Shown here piece after piece: positions 17,821 through 27,781 of a DNA stretch of 64,000 nt. The translations under genes and the position numbers were made by a program. The stretch is from positions 426,786-490,785 of the forward strand of contig NZ_AJYZ02000041.1 of the NCBI RefSeq assembly GCF_000272045.2, read 5' to 3'. Source of the DNA: Vibrio crassostreae 9ZC13 (GTDB taxonomy: Bacteria; Pseudomonadota; Gammaproteobacteria; Enterobacterales; Vibrionaceae). The notes beneath the pieces were generated by a model. It had not been told where the DNA came from, did no database searches, and saw only the letters and a program-made list of their open reading frames with translations. The number at the start of each line of letters is the position of its first letter. Position 1 is the first letter of the stretch.

Positions 17821-19371
17821 GTGAATATTCTAGGATATGCGCAGAAGCTTGGTAAGGCGTTAATGCTACCAATCGCAACGCTTCCGATTGCGGCATTGCT
17901 GCTACGTCTGGGTCAACCAGACTTACTCGATATCGCATTCATGGCATCTGCTGGTAACGCAATCTTCAGTCAACTACCATTATTGTTTGGTTTGGGTATA
18001 GCTATTGGTCTTTCTAAAGACGGTAACGGCGCAGCAGGTCTTGCTGGTGCAGTTGCTTACTTTGTTCTGACAGCAACCGCAACAAACATCGATGCTAGTG
18101 TAAATATGTCATTCTTCGGCGGTATCTTTGCAGGTATCATCGCAGGTCACTCTTACAATGCATTCCACGCGACTCGTCTTCCAGAGTGGCTAGCATTCTT
18201 CTCTGGCAAACGTCTAGTTCCTATTATGGCTGGTCTATTTGCTCTAGTTGCTGGCGCAATCTTTGGTGTTGTATGGCCTGCTGTTCAATCTGGTCTAGAT
18301 GCACTTGCTCACGCAGTTTCAACGTCTGGCGCTATCGGTCAATTTGTTTACGGTACTCTTAACCGTGCACTTATCCCAGTAGGTCTACACCATGTACTGA
18401 ACTCGTACTTCTGGTTCGGTATGGGCTCTTGTCAAGAGATCGTAGTTGCTGCAGAAGGCTTCTCTCAACTTTGTGTTGACCCTGCACTAGCTAAAACTTT
18501 AGTTGTTGGTCAAGAGTACACATTTGAATTTGCTAACTCAGTTAACCCAGAAATTGTTGCAACTGTTAAAGAAGTAACTGAAACAGTTAAATCTGGCGAC
18601 CTACACCGTTTCTTCGGCGGCGATAAAGGCGCTGGCGTATTCATGAACGGTTTCTTCCCAGTAATGATGTTCGGTCTACCAGGTGCTGCACTTGCAATGT
18701 ACCTAGCTGCTCCTGCTGAAAAACGTAGCCAAGTTGGTGGCGCACTATTCTCAGTTGCATTCTGTTCATTCCTAACAGGTATCACAGAGCCGCTAGAATT
18801 CATGTTCGTATTCCTAGCTCCTGCTCTATACGCAATGCACGCTGTATTTACAGGTTTGTCTCTAGTAGTTGCTAACATGTTTGGTACTCTGCACGGTTTC
18901 GGTTTCTCTGCTGGTCTTATCGACTTCGTATTGAACTGGGGTCTAGCAACTAAACCATTCGTACTACTACTAATCGGTCTTGGCTTCGGTGCTCTATACT
19001 TCTTCACTTTCTCTTTCGCAATCCGCGCTTTCAACTTGAAATCGCCAGGTCGTGAAGATGATGACGAAGCTGTTGCAGCTCCTGCTGGCGACGCACCAAA
19101 GGGCGACCTTGCACGTCAATACCTGAAAGCTCTAGGTGGTCACGACAACCTAACTTCAATCGACGCTTGTATCACTCGTCTACGTCTAACTCTTAAAGAC
19201 CGCTCTGTTGCAGATGAAGTTGTTCTTAAGAAACTTGGTGCTAAAGGTGTGGTTAAACTAGGTGAAAACAACCTACAGGTTATCCTAGGCCCACTAGCTG
19301 AAATCGTAGCTGGCGAAATGAAAGCTATTGGTGCAGGCGAAGACCTATCTGATGTAAAACTTCCACAGTAA
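17821..19371 (+). CDS. nagE: PTS N-acetylglucosamine permease, EIIBC
   Basis: 516 residues: EIIC membrane domain (1 to about 400) with ALIPVGLHHVLNSYFWFG, then a linker and the EIIB domain with phospho-cysteine C450 in SIDACITRLRL. It imports and phosphorylates GlcNAc. Unlike E. coli NagE (about 650 residues) it ends without an EIIA domain, so it presumably takes phosphate from the separate glucose EIIA (Crr). GTG start after AGGGGG. Confidence 0.95.
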   Translation: MNILGYAQKLGKALMLPIATLPIAALLLRLGQPDLLDIAFMASAGNAIFSQLPLLFGLGIAIGLSKDGNGAAGLAGAVAYFVLTATATNIDASVNMSFFGGIFAGIIAGHSYNAFHATRLPEWLAFFSGKRLVPIMAGLFALVAGAIFGVVWPAVQSGLDALAHAVSTSGAIGQFVYGTLNRALIPVGLHHVLNSYFWFGMGSCQEIVVAAEGFSQLCVDPALAKTLVVGQEYTFEFANSVNPEIVATVKEVTETVKSGDLHRFFGGDKGAGVFMNGFFPVMMFGLPGAALAMYLAAPAEKRSQVGGALFSVAFCSFLTGITEPLEFMFVFLAPALYAMHAVFTGLSLVVANMFGTLHGFGFSAGLIDFVLNWGLATKPFVLLLIGLGFGALYFFTFSFAIRAFNLKSPGREDDDEAVAAPAGDAPKGDLARQYLKALGGHDNLTSIDACITRLRLTLKDRSVADEVVLKKLGAKGVVKLGENNLQVILGPLAEIVAGEMKAIGAGEDLSDVKLPQ

Positions 19372-19422
19372 GGGAAGTACTTAATTAAGACGTAAAGTTA
19401 CTCTTAAGTAAGTGTCAAATTG

Positions 19423-19449
19423 AAAGCCTCCCACATGGGAGGCTTTTTT
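19423..19449 (+). terminator. Terminator after nagE
   Basis: AAAGCCTCCCA / TGGGAGGCTTT around CA, then T's. Confidence 0.9.
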
Positions 19450-19670
19450 GTGCCTACAGTTTAAGACCAGCGAACACGGTTCGTTCTATTCTTCATCGAA
19501 TAGCAGAAATAATCGCAATTAACGGACGGTTCTTATTGTGCAAAGGCTAAGAATTGTGGATGATTAGCAACAATGATCTTTCTATCTTTGACTGGCGCTA
19601 TAAGCGACCGTTTTCTTGGGGACGAAAGATAACTTTCTCTGACAATACTAAATACATAGAGGTGCTATAG

Positions 19671-21338
19671 ATGAGTGAAGCTGAGGCTCGTCCATCGAAT
19701 TTCATTCGCCAAATTATTGATAAAGATTTAGCGGATGGTACACACAGTAGCGTGCATACTCGTTTCCCGCCGGAGCCAAATGGCTACCTGCACATTGGTC
19801 ACGCTAAATCTATTTGCTTGAACTTTGGTATTGCTCAGGACTACCAGGGACAATGTAATCTTCGTTTCGATGATACAAACCCTGAAAAAGAAGACGTTGA
19901 ATACGTTGAGTCAATTAAGAATGATGTAAGCTGGTTAGGCTTCGAATGGTCTGGTGATATTTGTTACTCATCAAACTACTTCGATACGCTTTACGCTTAT
20001 GCTGTGGAATTAATTAATAAAGGCTTAGCGTATGTTGACGAGCTAAGTCCTGATCAAATCCGTGAGTACCGTGGCACGCTAAAAGAGCCTGGTAAAGCGA
20101 GCCCATACCGTGACCGCAGCCCTGAAGAGAACCTAGCGTTGTTTGAAAAAATGCGTGACGGTGGCTTTGAAGAAGGTAAAGCGTGTCTACGTGCTAAGAT
20201 CGACATGAGCTCTTCGTTCATGGTTATGCGCGATCCTGTTATCTACCGTGTTCGTTTTGCTCACCACCATCAAACGGCTGACAAGTGGTGCATTTACCCA
20301 ATGTACGACTTTACTCACTGTATCTCTGATGCGCTGGAAGGTATTACGCACTCTATCTGTACGCTTGAATTCCAAGATAACCGTCGTTTGTACGATTGGG
20401 TTCTAGATAACATCACGATTGACTGCCAACCTCGTCAGTACGAGTTTAGCCGCCTGAATCTTGAATATACAGTGATGTCTAAGCGTAAGCTGAACCAACT
20501 TGTGGTTGAAAACCTAGTTCAAGGTTGGGATGACCCACGCATGCCTACTATTTCTGGCCTACGTCGTCGTGGTTTTACTTCAAGCTCGATTCGTGAATTC
20601 TGTAAGCGTATTGGTGTAACTAAGCAAGAGAACATGATTGAGTTCGGTTCACTTGAATCTTGCATCCGTGATGATCTGAACGAAAATGCACCTCGTGCAA
20701 TGGCTGTTCTGGATCCAGTTAAGATCGTTATCGAAAACTACGAAGCAGATACAGTAGAAACGCTAACGGTTGCAAACCACCCGAACAAGCCAGAAATGGG
20801 TACTCGTGAAGTTCCATTTACACGCGAAGTTTGGATCGAACGTGACGACTTCCGTGAAGAAGCAAACAAAAAGTACAAGCGTTTGGTTCTAGGTAAAGAA
20901 GTTCGCCTGCGTGGTGCTTACGTGATCAAAGCTGAACGTATCGAAAAAGATGCAGAAGGCAACATTACGACTATCTTCTGTTCTTACGACAATGAAACAT
21001 TGGGTAAGAACCCTGCAGATGGCCGCAAAGTGAAAGGCGTTATCCACTGGGTATCTGCTGATAAAGCACTGCCTGCTGAGATTCGTTTGTACGATCGTCT
21101 ATTCACAGTGCCAAACCCAGCCGCTGCTGATGACTTCGCTGCAACGCTAAACCCTGAATCTCTTGTTACGCTAAATGGTTTTGTTGAACCTAGCTTAGCA
21201 GAAGGTGTGGCAGAGCAAGCGTACCAGTTTGAACGTACAGGTTACTTCTGTGTGGATTCGAAAGACTCTAAAGCAGATGCACTAGTCTTCAACCGCACGG
21301 TTGGTCTACGTGACACATGGGGAAAAACTGAAGCTTAA
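19671..21338 (+). CDS. glnS: Glutaminyl-tRNA synthetase
   Basis: 555 residues, class I. HIGH is at residues 41-44 (NGYLHIGHAK), and the KMSKS-like loop is VMSKR at about 268-272. The C-terminal anticodon-binding barrels are complete. It charges tRNA-Gln with glutamine. It is monocistronic with its own terminator. Confidence 0.98.
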   Translation: MSEAEARPSNFIRQIIDKDLADGTHSSVHTRFPPEPNGYLHIGHAKSICLNFGIAQDYQGQCNLRFDDTNPEKEDVEYVESIKNDVSWLGFEWSGDICYSSNYFDTLYAYAVELINKGLAYVDELSPDQIREYRGTLKEPGKASPYRDRSPEENLALFEKMRDGGFEEGKACLRAKIDMSSSFMVMRDPVIYRVRFAHHHQTADKWCIYPMYDFTHCISDALEGITHSICTLEFQDNRRLYDWVLDNITIDCQPRQYEFSRLNLEYTVMSKRKLNQLVVENLVQGWDDPRMPTISGLRRRGFTSSSIREFCKRIGVTKQENMIEFGSLESCIRDDLNENAPRAMAVLDPVKIVIENYEADTVETLTVANHPNKPEMGTREVPFTREVWIERDDFREEANKKYKRLVLGKEVRLRGAYVIKAERIEKDAEGNITTIFCSYDNETLGKNPADGRKVKGVIHWVSADKALPAEIRLYDRLFTVPNPAAADDFAATLNPESLVTLNGFVEPSLAEGVAEQAYQFERTGYFCVDSKDSKADALVFNRTVGLRDTWGKTEA

Positions 21339-21374
21339 TCGCTAAAGTGATTCGCTTTCGATAAGCACCCTAAT

Positions 21375-21401
21375 AAAAAACCGGCTTAGAGCCGGTTTTT
21401 T
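21375..21401 (+). terminator. Terminator after glnS
   Basis: CCGGCT / AGCCGG around TAG, with A's before and six T's after. Confidence 0.88.
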
Positions 21402-21465
21402 GTATCTGAATAAAGTCGTCAATTATAGAATAAGTTGCGATTAATCGTCTTATGTAGTGACCATA

Positions 21466-21492
21466 TAAAAAACGCCGGCCTAAGCCAGCGTT
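21466..21492 (-). terminator. Terminator after fur
   Basis: AACGCTGGC / GCCGGCGTT read on the minus strand, with one U-G pair, then TTTTTT. On the plus strand the same position would be a C-A mismatch, so it is built for fur. Confidence 0.82.
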
Positions 21493-21500
21493 CTGTATTA

Positions 21501-21947
21501 CTACTTCGCTTTATGCGCGTCTGGATTGCCTTTGCAATCTCCGTTAATGCTTTTGCCGTACAAGTACAAACTGTGGTTTGTTAGTTGCACGTTGTAACGC
21601 TGAGCAATCTCTTTCTGTCTTTCTTCGATGATGTCATCAGAGAATTCGATCACTTCGCCACAATCTAAACATACAAGGTGGTCGTGGTGGTGCTGTGTAG
21701 AAAGTTCAAATACAGACTTGCCGCCTTCGAAGTGGTGACGAGTTACAATGCCAGCGTCATCGAATTGGTTAAGTACTCGATAAACGGTTGCAAGACCGAT
21801 TTCTTCACCTAGGTCGATCAGCTTCTTATATAAATCTTCAGCACTAATATGTTGGCAGTCTGGCTGTTGTAATACTTCTAAAATTTTGAGCCGTGGAAGG
21901 GTCACTTTAAGACCTGCATCTTTTAGCGCTTGATTATTGTCTGACAT
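21501..21947 (-). CDS. fur: Ferric uptake regulator Fur
   Basis: 148 residues. The winged helix (residues 1-82) includes GLKVTLPRLKILEVLQ and GLATVYRVLNQFDDAGIV. The metal-binding part has HHHDHLVCLDCGEVIEF. Fur with Fe(II) represses iron-uptake genes, probably including feoABC here. An in-frame start 18 codons upstream is rejected: AGGAAAG precedes the ATG at 21947, and MSDNNQALKDAGLKVTLPR is the usual N-terminus. Confidence 0.98.
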   Translation of the reverse strand: MSDNNQALKDAGLKVTLPRLKILEVLQQPDCQHISAEDLYKKLIDLGEEIGLATVYRVLNQFDDAGIVTRHHFEGGKSVFELSTQHHHDHLVCLDCGEVIEFSDDIIEERQKEIAQRYNVQLTNHSLYLYGKSINGDCKGNPDAHKAK

Positions 21948-22154
21948 ATACTTTCCTGTTGATGATCTGCAGCAATTAACAGAATTCAATATTAATACCA
22001 TTATAGTTTAGTCAGGCATAACAATAAACCACGAACTTCAAAGGGTTACTTACTGACATCACAATCTGTTTTGTAAATTGGAAGTATCTCACTTATAGTG
22101 GAGGTACGACCAGTCAAGGTGACGGTGTTTCTGATATGAACATGGAATGTTGTT

Positions 22155-22661
22155 ATGAATAAGCAACTCGCAAAAATATATAAACCCAACATTGTAAAAT
22201 TTGCTCTTAATATTTGGCCTCCCTTTTGGGGAGCGGGTATTCGAATAGCCCACATTAGCACTGACTTTAGGGTTGTTAAGACAGTACTTAAGCTACGCTG
22301 GTGGAATAAGAACGCCAATCGTACTCAATATGGCGGCAGTATCTTTTCTCTTACCGATCCCGTTTACTCATTGATGTTAATGGGAATTTTAGGTGAACGA
22401 TATTATGTTTGGGATAAAGAAGCGAGCATTAACTTCATCAAGCCGGGGCAATCGGACTTGTATGCAGATTTTGAGATAAGGCAAGGGCAGCTTGACGATA
22501 TCTATCGTCAGACGCAACTCGGTGAAAAGTGCTTCCCCGAATTTATTATTCACGTGAAAGATAAGCAGGGTAATGTGGTTTCAGAAATTCAACGCACCCT
22601 CTATGTAAGAAAGAAGCCGCAATTTAGAGATGATGATGAAGCATTAGAGGCTGAGTGCTAA
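22155..22661 (+). CDS. DUF4442 (hotdog-fold) protein
   Basis: 168 residues. Features of the DUF4442 family include the PPFWGAGI segment, the wet strand LKLRWWNKNANRTQYGG, and SLTDPVYSLMLMGILG where thioesterases carry the catalytic helix. Family members are thioesterase-like; no substrate is known. It sits on the opposite strand between fur and fldA, which are adjacent in enterobacteria. Confidence 0.8.
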   Translation: MNKQLAKIYKPNIVKFALNIWPPFWGAGIRIAHISTDFRVVKTVLKLRWWNKNANRTQYGGSIFSLTDPVYSLMLMGILGERYYVWDKEASINFIKPGQSDLYADFEIRQGQLDDIYRQTQLGEKCFPEFIIHVKDKQGNVVSEIQRTLYVRKKPQFRDDDEALEAEC

Positions 22662-22680
22662 TTAATAGATTTTAAATAGC

Positions 22681-22707
22681 AAAAAACCTCCTATAAGGAG
22701 GTTTTTT
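22681..22707. terminator. Bidirectional terminator, DUF4442 gene / fldA
   Basis: AAAAAACCTCCT / AGGAGGTTTTTT around ATA between convergent genes. Confidence 0.9.
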
Positions 22708-22757
22708 CATATCTACATAATGGTTATTAACTGTAACAATTAACAACCACTAGAGAA

Positions 22758-23291
22758 TTAGTCTTCTAGCTCTGCTAGGCACATCTCTTCGTGGATTTGT
22801 TTAACCCAGTTAGATACGCGCTCATCAGTTAGCTCAGGTTGACGGTCTTCATCGATACATAGACCAACGAATTGGCTGTCATCGCCTTCAACTAAACCTT
22901 TCGATGCTTCGAATTCGTAGCCTTCAGTTGATGTGTGACCTAGGATAGTACCGCCTTTCGCTTCAACGATGTCACGGATAGTACCCATAGCATCACAGAA
23001 GTATTCTGCGTAATCTTCTTGGTCGCCACAACCAAAGATAGCAACAAGCTTAGTTGAGAAATCAATAGCTTCTAGCTCTGGGAAAAAGTCATCCCAATCA
23101 CATTGTGCTTCGCCGTAGTACCACGTAGGGATACCAAGCAGCAGTAGATCGAAGTTATCGATATCTTCTTTGCTGCTTTTTGCAATGTCTTGAACGTGAA
23201 CGAGCTGTTTGCTCAATTGCTTTTGAATCATCTTAGCAACAGCTTCAGTGTTACCTGTATCGCTACCAAAGAAGAGACCTACACTTGCCAT
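22758..23291 (-). CDS. fldA: Flavodoxin
   Basis: 177 residues, a long-chain flavodoxin. The FMN phosphate loop GSDTGNTE is at residues 8-15, then GIPTWYYGEAQCDWDDF and FGCGDQEDYAEYF for the isoalloxazine. It carries low-potential electrons to radical-SAM and biosynthetic enzymes. The ATG at 23291 is preferred over one six codons upstream, since GAAAGG precedes it and MASVGLFFG matches the family. Confidence 0.97.
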   Translation of the reverse strand: MASVGLFFGSDTGNTEAVAKMIQKQLSKQLVHVQDIAKSSKEDIDNFDLLLLGIPTWYYGEAQCDWDDFFPELEAIDFSTKLVAIFGCGDQEDYAEYFCDAMGTIRDIVEAKGGTILGHTSTEGYEFEASKGLVEGDDSQFVGLCIDEDRQPELTDERVSNWVKQIHEEMCLAELED

Positions 23292-23349
23292 AGAATCATT
23301 ACCTTTCATTTTGTCTGTTGTCGGTGTAATAAAGTTCGGAAGAGAATCG

Positions 23350-23568
23350 TTAGATCCCAGTTCCTTCCCAGCTTAGTTGGATTATCCCTTTGGCGATAAA
23401 ACCCGCACAGCCAAGGAAAAGTACTAACCATACGATGCGACGACCAAATGGAGGAACATTTCCCTGCTTGAGAACGTCCTTAATTGCCATACCGATTAAA
23501 AAGAAAATCGCGGCAAACAGGAGATCTAAACCAACAGATTCGATGATGTTCATGTAGTCGTAAAGCAT
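23350..23568 (-). CDS. DUF2788 small membrane protein
   Basis: 72 residues with two membrane helices (about 13-30 and 44-62) and a basic loop between them (KDVLKQGNVPPFGRR). DUF2788 members are found in Vibrio and Shewanella beside fldA and ybfF; function unknown. The start at 23568 follows AAGG at good spacing. An ATG six codons upstream lacks a ribosome site. Confidence 0.8.
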   Translation of the reverse strand: MLYDYMNIIESVGLDLLFAAIFFLIGMAIKDVLKQGNVPPFGRRIVWLVLFLGCAGFIAKGIIQLSWEGTGI

Positions 23569-23676
23569 GGGAACCTTATATACCAATTTTGCTTGGGCGC
23601 ACTATATCACTGTTGTGAGATAAAGTTAATCTGCAGTAATTACACAGCTCTCATTTATCTGCACGAAAAAGCGCAG

Positions 23677-24438
23677 TTAAGCGATGAATTTTCTAATTGC
23701 TCTAAGTACTTCTGCTGGTTTTTCAGCATGCAGCCAGTGACCTGTGTTGGCAATGACATGCGCTTTTGCGTTAGAAAATTGCTGCTGAACGGCTGCTTGA
23801 TGTTCTGCGGTGAGGTAATCTGAATCCCCACCTTTAATGAGCAAGGTTTTGACCGAGGTTTTCTCGATCGGTTCCCAACCAATAATATGTGGGTAGTTGC
23901 TCAATAACGAAGCAACATTGAAGCGCCATTCCATGATGCCTTGCTCTGTTTTGAACAAAGATTTGGTTAAAAACTGGCGAACGCCATCGATCTCGATATG
24001 TTTTGCGAGAACCTTGAGTGCATCTGAGCGTGAAGTCGGCTCTTCTTCTATCACGGCTTGCAGGCCTGCGAATACGTTGTCGTGGCGACTCTGAGTGTAC
24101 GCGACCGGAGCCATATCCAAGACAATCAATTTATGCAGCGCAAGATGTTGTGTCAGTGCCATCGCTACTTTGCCACCCATCGAGTGACCAATCACAGTGA
24201 CGTCTTCTGACTTAAGATCATGCAGCAGTTGAGCCACGTCTTGTGCCATCGCTTGATAGTTATGAGTGTCACTATGGAAGGATTGACCGTGGTTGCGGAG
24301 ATCGATACTAAGTACCTGATGATCGGCTTTTAGATCCCTAGCGAGCAAGCCAAGGTTGTCCAGATTACCGAATAATCCATGGATCAAAACAATGGTGTGA
24401 CCCTCACCTTCAATTTTATAGTTGAGCTGTACTGACAT
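23677..24438 (-). CDS. ybfF: Alpha/beta-hydrolase esterase, YbfF type
   Basis: 253 residues. Oxyanion HGLFGNLDNLG, nucleophile serine in GHSMGG near residue 89, and catalytic histidine in GHWLHAEKP near the end. E. coli YbfF hydrolyses acyl-CoA and short esters in vitro. The start at 24438 (MSVQLNYKIEGEG) gives the family length; two ATGs upstream have no ribosome site. It is divergent from seqA, as in E. coli. Confidence 0.88.
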   Translation of the reverse strand: MSVQLNYKIEGEGHTIVLIHGLFGNLDNLGLLARDLKADHQVLSIDLRNHGQSFHSDTHNYQAMAQDVAQLLHDLKSEDVTVIGHSMGGKVAMALTQHLALHKLIVLDMAPVAYTQSRHDNVFAGLQAVIEEEPTSRSDALKVLAKHIEIDGVRQFLTKSLFKTEQGIMEWRFNVASLLSNYPHIIGWEPIEKTSVKTLLIKGGDSDYLTAEHQAAVQQQFSNAKAHVIANTGHWLHAEKPAEVLRAIRKFIA

Positions 24439-24531
24439 TTTTATCTTATTCATGGTGGGTTTGACGTAGAGTATCCGCGCGGATCTCGCTATAATCCCCC
24501 AGAGTTTAAACATTGAGATTGTGAAAAGCGA

Positions 24532-25071
24532 ATGAAAACAATTGAGGTTGATGAGGACCTATACCGTTTTATTGCGGGTCAGACAGAACGTATTGGCGAA
24601 AGCGCTTCAGATATTCTGCGCCGCTTGTTACAGGTTGATAGCCAAGGCATGGCTCCGATCGAAGAGATCGTTGAGCCAAAAGGTATCGTTGTTAGCAAAG
24701 AGGTAGGCTTTACTCCAGAGAAGTTCGATGGCGTTAAAGAAATGCGCTCACTACTAATATCAGATGAGTTTGCATCACTAAAGAAAGCCATTGATCGTTT
24801 CATGCTTGTGTTATCAACACTGCATAAAATCGACCCTTTAAGCTTTTCAGAAGCAACTCAAGTAAAAGGCCGTAAGCGCGTTTACTTTGCAGATAACGAA
24901 GCGACGTTGCTAGCAAACGGCAACACGACTAAGCCTAAAGCTATTCCACAAAGTCCTTTTTGGGTTATTACTAATAACAATACAAGCCGAAAAAGACAGA
25001 TGGTTGAGCAGCTTATGAGCCGCATGAATTTCCAAGCAGAATTGATAGAAAAAGTAACAGGTTCAATTTAA
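24532..25071 (+). CDS. seqA: Replication initiation regulator SeqA
   Basis: 179 residues. The N-terminal oligomerisation domain is MKTIEVDEDLYRFIAGQT; the C-terminal DNA domain has KGRKRVYFA and NNNTSRKRQMVEQLM. SeqA binds hemimethylated GATC and delays re-initiation at oriC. It is followed by pgm, the same order as E. coli. Confidence 0.97.
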   Translation: MKTIEVDEDLYRFIAGQTERIGESASDILRRLLQVDSQGMAPIEEIVEPKGIVVSKEVGFTPEKFDGVKEMRSLLISDEFASLKKAIDRFMLVLSTLHKIDPLSFSEATQVKGRKRVYFADNEATLLANGNTTKPKAIPQSPFWVITNNNTSRKRQMVEQLMSRMNFQAELIEKVTGSI

Positions 25072-25084
25072 CGAAATCTGATTT

Positions 25085-25130
25085 AAACCTCATAATATCC
25101 ATGGATAAGAAGATATTATGAGGTTTTTTT
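25085..25130 (+). terminator. Terminator between seqA and pgm
   Basis: A 15-bp exact stem, AAACCTCATAATATC / GATATTATGAGGTTT, then T's. pgm starts 34 bases later, so it needs its own promoter or read-through. Confidence 0.85.
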
Positions 25131-25163
25131 GTTTTAAAATTTTATATATAAGGATGTCGAAAA

Positions 25164-26810
25164 ATGGCTATGCACCCTCGTGCTGGGCAGAAAGCTCAGC
25201 AGGAAGATCTTCATAATATCCCGGCTTTAGTTGCTAACTATTTCTTACAGCAACCGGATGCTACGAACCCAGATCATAAAGTACTTTTCGGTACTTCAGG
25301 TCACCGCGGTACAGCAGACAAATCAACATTTAACGAAAACCACATTCTAGCAATTGCACAAGCGGTTGCTGAAGTTCGTGCCGAGCAAGGTACAACTGGC
25401 CCTCTTTTCTTAGGTAAAGATACTCACGCTCTATCTGAGCCTGCGTTCTCTACGGTTATCGAAGTGCTTGTAGCGAACGGTGTTGAAGTTATTATTCAAG
25501 AAAACAACGGCTTTACTCCAACACCTGGTATCTCGCACGCGATTCTTACGCACAACCTAGTGAATGACAAAAAAGCCGACGGCATTGTTATCACGCCTTC
25601 ACATAACCCACCTCAAGACGGCGGTATTAAATACAACCCGACACACGGTGGCCCAGCTGAAGCTGAACTGACTCAAGCGATTGAAGACCGTGCGAACGTG
25701 ATCATTGCTGAGCAAATGCAAGGTGTTAAGCGTACGCCTATCGCACAGGCTAAACAGTCTGAGCTAGTAAAAGAAGTTGACCTAGTCGCGCCATACGTCG
25801 CTGATTTGGTTAACGTCGTGGATATGGAAGCGATCCAGAAAGCAAACATCAAGATTGGTGTTGATCCACTGGGTGGCAGCGGTATTGATTACTGGCGTCA
25901 AATTGGTAAAGCGTACAATCTAGATCTTACTCTGGTAAGTGAAGCGGTTGACCCTTCATTCCAATTCATGTCTCTAGATAAAGATGGCGTAGTTCGTATG
26001 GACTGTTCTTCTCCATACGCAATGGCAGGCTTACTGGCGCTTAAAGACGAGTACGCTCTAGCATTTGGTAACGACCCAGATTACGATCGCCACGGTATCG
26101 TGACACCTAAAGGTTTGATGAATCCAAACCACTTCTTAGCGGTTTGTATTGATTACCTATACCGTAACCGTGAAGGTTGGGGTAAAGACGTTGCTGTTGG
26201 TAAGACACTAGTATCAAGTGCATTAATCGATCGCGTAGTTTCTGACTTAGGTCGCGAACTTTGTGAAGTGCCAGTTGGTTTCAAATGGTTCGTTGATGGC
26301 TTATACAACGGCCAGTTTGGTTTTGGTGGCGAAGAGAGCGCAGGTGCTTCTTTCCTACGTAAAGACGGTACGCCTTGGTCAACAGATAAAGACGGCCTGA
26401 TTCTTTGCTTGCTTGCGGCTGAGATCACAGCAGTGACAGGTAAGAACCCACAAGAATACTACGAAGAACTTGCCGCTAAACACGGTGAATCTAAGTACAA
26501 CCGTATTCAAGCGGTAGCAAATGGTGCACAGAAAGACGTGCTGAAGAAACTATCTCCAGAGATGGTTTCTGCTGAGACGTTGGCTGGTGATGCAATTACT
26601 GCACGCTTAACACACGCTCCAGGTAACGGTGCTGCGATTGGTGGCTTGAAAGTGACAACTGAGAACGGCTGGTTTGCTGCGCGTCCATCAGGCACTGAAG
26701 ACATCTACAAGATCTACTGTGAAAGCTTTAAGGGTGAAGAGCACCTGAAAGCAATCGAAGCAGAAGCTCAAGAGATTGTTAACCAAGTATTTGCAGCCGC
26801 TGGCCTATAA
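25164..26810 (+). CDS. pgm: Phosphoglucomutase (alpha-D-glucose specific)
   Basis: 548 residues. The phosphoserine loop TPSHNPPQDGG is near residue 145, the metal loop NDPDYDRHG near 303, the sugar loop FGGEESAGAS near 390, and the phosphate-binding RPSGTEDIYKIY near the end. It interconverts glucose-1-P and glucose-6-P. Confidence 0.97.
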   Translation: MAMHPRAGQKAQQEDLHNIPALVANYFLQQPDATNPDHKVLFGTSGHRGTADKSTFNENHILAIAQAVAEVRAEQGTTGPLFLGKDTHALSEPAFSTVIEVLVANGVEVIIQENNGFTPTPGISHAILTHNLVNDKKADGIVITPSHNPPQDGGIKYNPTHGGPAEAELTQAIEDRANVIIAEQMQGVKRTPIAQAKQSELVKEVDLVAPYVADLVNVVDMEAIQKANIKIGVDPLGGSGIDYWRQIGKAYNLDLTLVSEAVDPSFQFMSLDKDGVVRMDCSSPYAMAGLLALKDEYALAFGNDPDYDRHGIVTPKGLMNPNHFLAVCIDYLYRNREGWGKDVAVGKTLVSSALIDRVVSDLGRELCEVPVGFKWFVDGLYNGQFGFGGEESAGASFLRKDGTPWSTDKDGLILCLLAAEITAVTGKNPQEYYEELAAKHGESKYNRIQAVANGAQKDVLKKLSPEMVSAETLAGDAITARLTHAPGNGAAIGGLKVTTENGWFAARPSGTEDIYKIYCESFKGEEHLKAIEAEAQEIVNQVFAAAGL

Positions 26811-26849
26811 TCGAATCTCGATTACTAGAGTTGCTAAGTAAATAGAAGA

Positions 26850-26879
26850 AGGGTTGATGTGAAAGCATCAACCCTTTTT
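26850..26879 (+). terminator. Terminator after pgm
   Basis: GGGTTGATG / CATCAACCC around TGAAAG, then TTTTT. The hairpin sequence recurs after gltA and argS. Confidence 0.9.
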
Positions 26880-26932
26880 GTTTGTGTTAGTTACGTATAA
26901 GCGGGAAAAGGTAAATGAGTTAGCTCAGACGA

Positions 26933-27691
26933 CTAACCGTGTGGCCAACTTTGTGGCATCACAAACCAGAATTGACCAGACTTGGTTTGCCCATGAACGA
27001 AGCGATCACCAAATTCGGCGATGGGTTCACCGCTGAAATCATCCGTTCCAGCGGCCCATTGCTCTTTGCTTAGAGGATAGAGTGTTTCGGTGATCTGGTG
27101 AGCCTGATTTTGATAGCACCAAAATCCGTTTACTTGGCTTGGGTTAATGTTGTATCCCAAACACTCCGTAGGTACGTTTTGTTCTAGAAATGGGTTGGTA
27201 TAGAGGCGACCTTGCATCAAAAGGTGTTTTGAGTCGACATCGATATCTGGATACTGATCAATAAAAGCGCTTGAAGAGGACATACCAAGTTGATGGCAGA
27301 GCATCCTATCGAGCTTCTTGTCCAATTGGTCGTGAGAATTGGGACCAAACCATGTTTGTTCGTGGAGCAGATAAAACTTAATCGCCACTTCCCAATGTTC
27401 CAGCTTTTGGCTGCTCTCTTCTTTAAGAATAAAGTCGATTGCACCGAGAGTTCTGCCTTCCACATTGATCTGAATCTCGTCGTGCTTTATCGAGTAATTC
27501 GGTGAGGCAGCGATCACTTGCTCGCATAGATATTGGTAGAGGAAACCTAATCTAGGATTACCCTCATAAGTATGTGATGAGTCGATGGCATGGTTGCTAG
27601 AGAATGCACTGAGATCCGAAACCGGTGGCTTGATTTCTAGTAATGGCGGTGAGTCGATGACCCATTGGTAAAAACGTTGCAGTGCTGTCAT
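26933..27691 (-). CDS. DUF1853 family protein
   Basis: 252 residues, soluble, no signal peptide. Matches the DUF1853 pattern: NPRLGFLYQYLCE, TLGAIDFIL and HWEVAIKFYL, then FGPNSHDQLDKKLDRML. The E-K spacing after AIDF loosely recalls a PD-(D/E)xK nuclease core (D-V/I-E-V-K-like HWEVAIKF), which is only inference. Function unknown. Divergent from the Nif3-family gene. Confidence 0.78.
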   Translation of the reverse strand: MTALQRFYQWVIDSPPLLEIKPPVSDLSAFSSNHAIDSSHTYEGNPRLGFLYQYLCEQVIAASPNYSIKHDEIQINVEGRTLGAIDFILKEESSQKLEHWEVAIKFYLLHEQTWFGPNSHDQLDKKLDRMLCHQLGMSSSSAFIDQYPDIDVDSKHLLMQGRLYTNPFLEQNVPTECLGYNINPSQVNGFWCYQNQAHQITETLYPLSKEQWAAGTDDFSGEPIAEFGDRFVHGQTKSGQFWFVMPQSWPHG

Positions 27692-27781
27692 CTCTTCCTC
27701 ATAAACTCATCGTGGGGCTTTCGACATTCTACCCGTAAATTGATATAACGACGTTATTATAAAGGTAAGCTGGAAAGAAAA

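Noticed and set aside
22046..22318. 90-codon minus-strand ORF opposite the DUF4442 gene
   Set aside because: No homology, no ribosome site, overlaps a well-supported gene.
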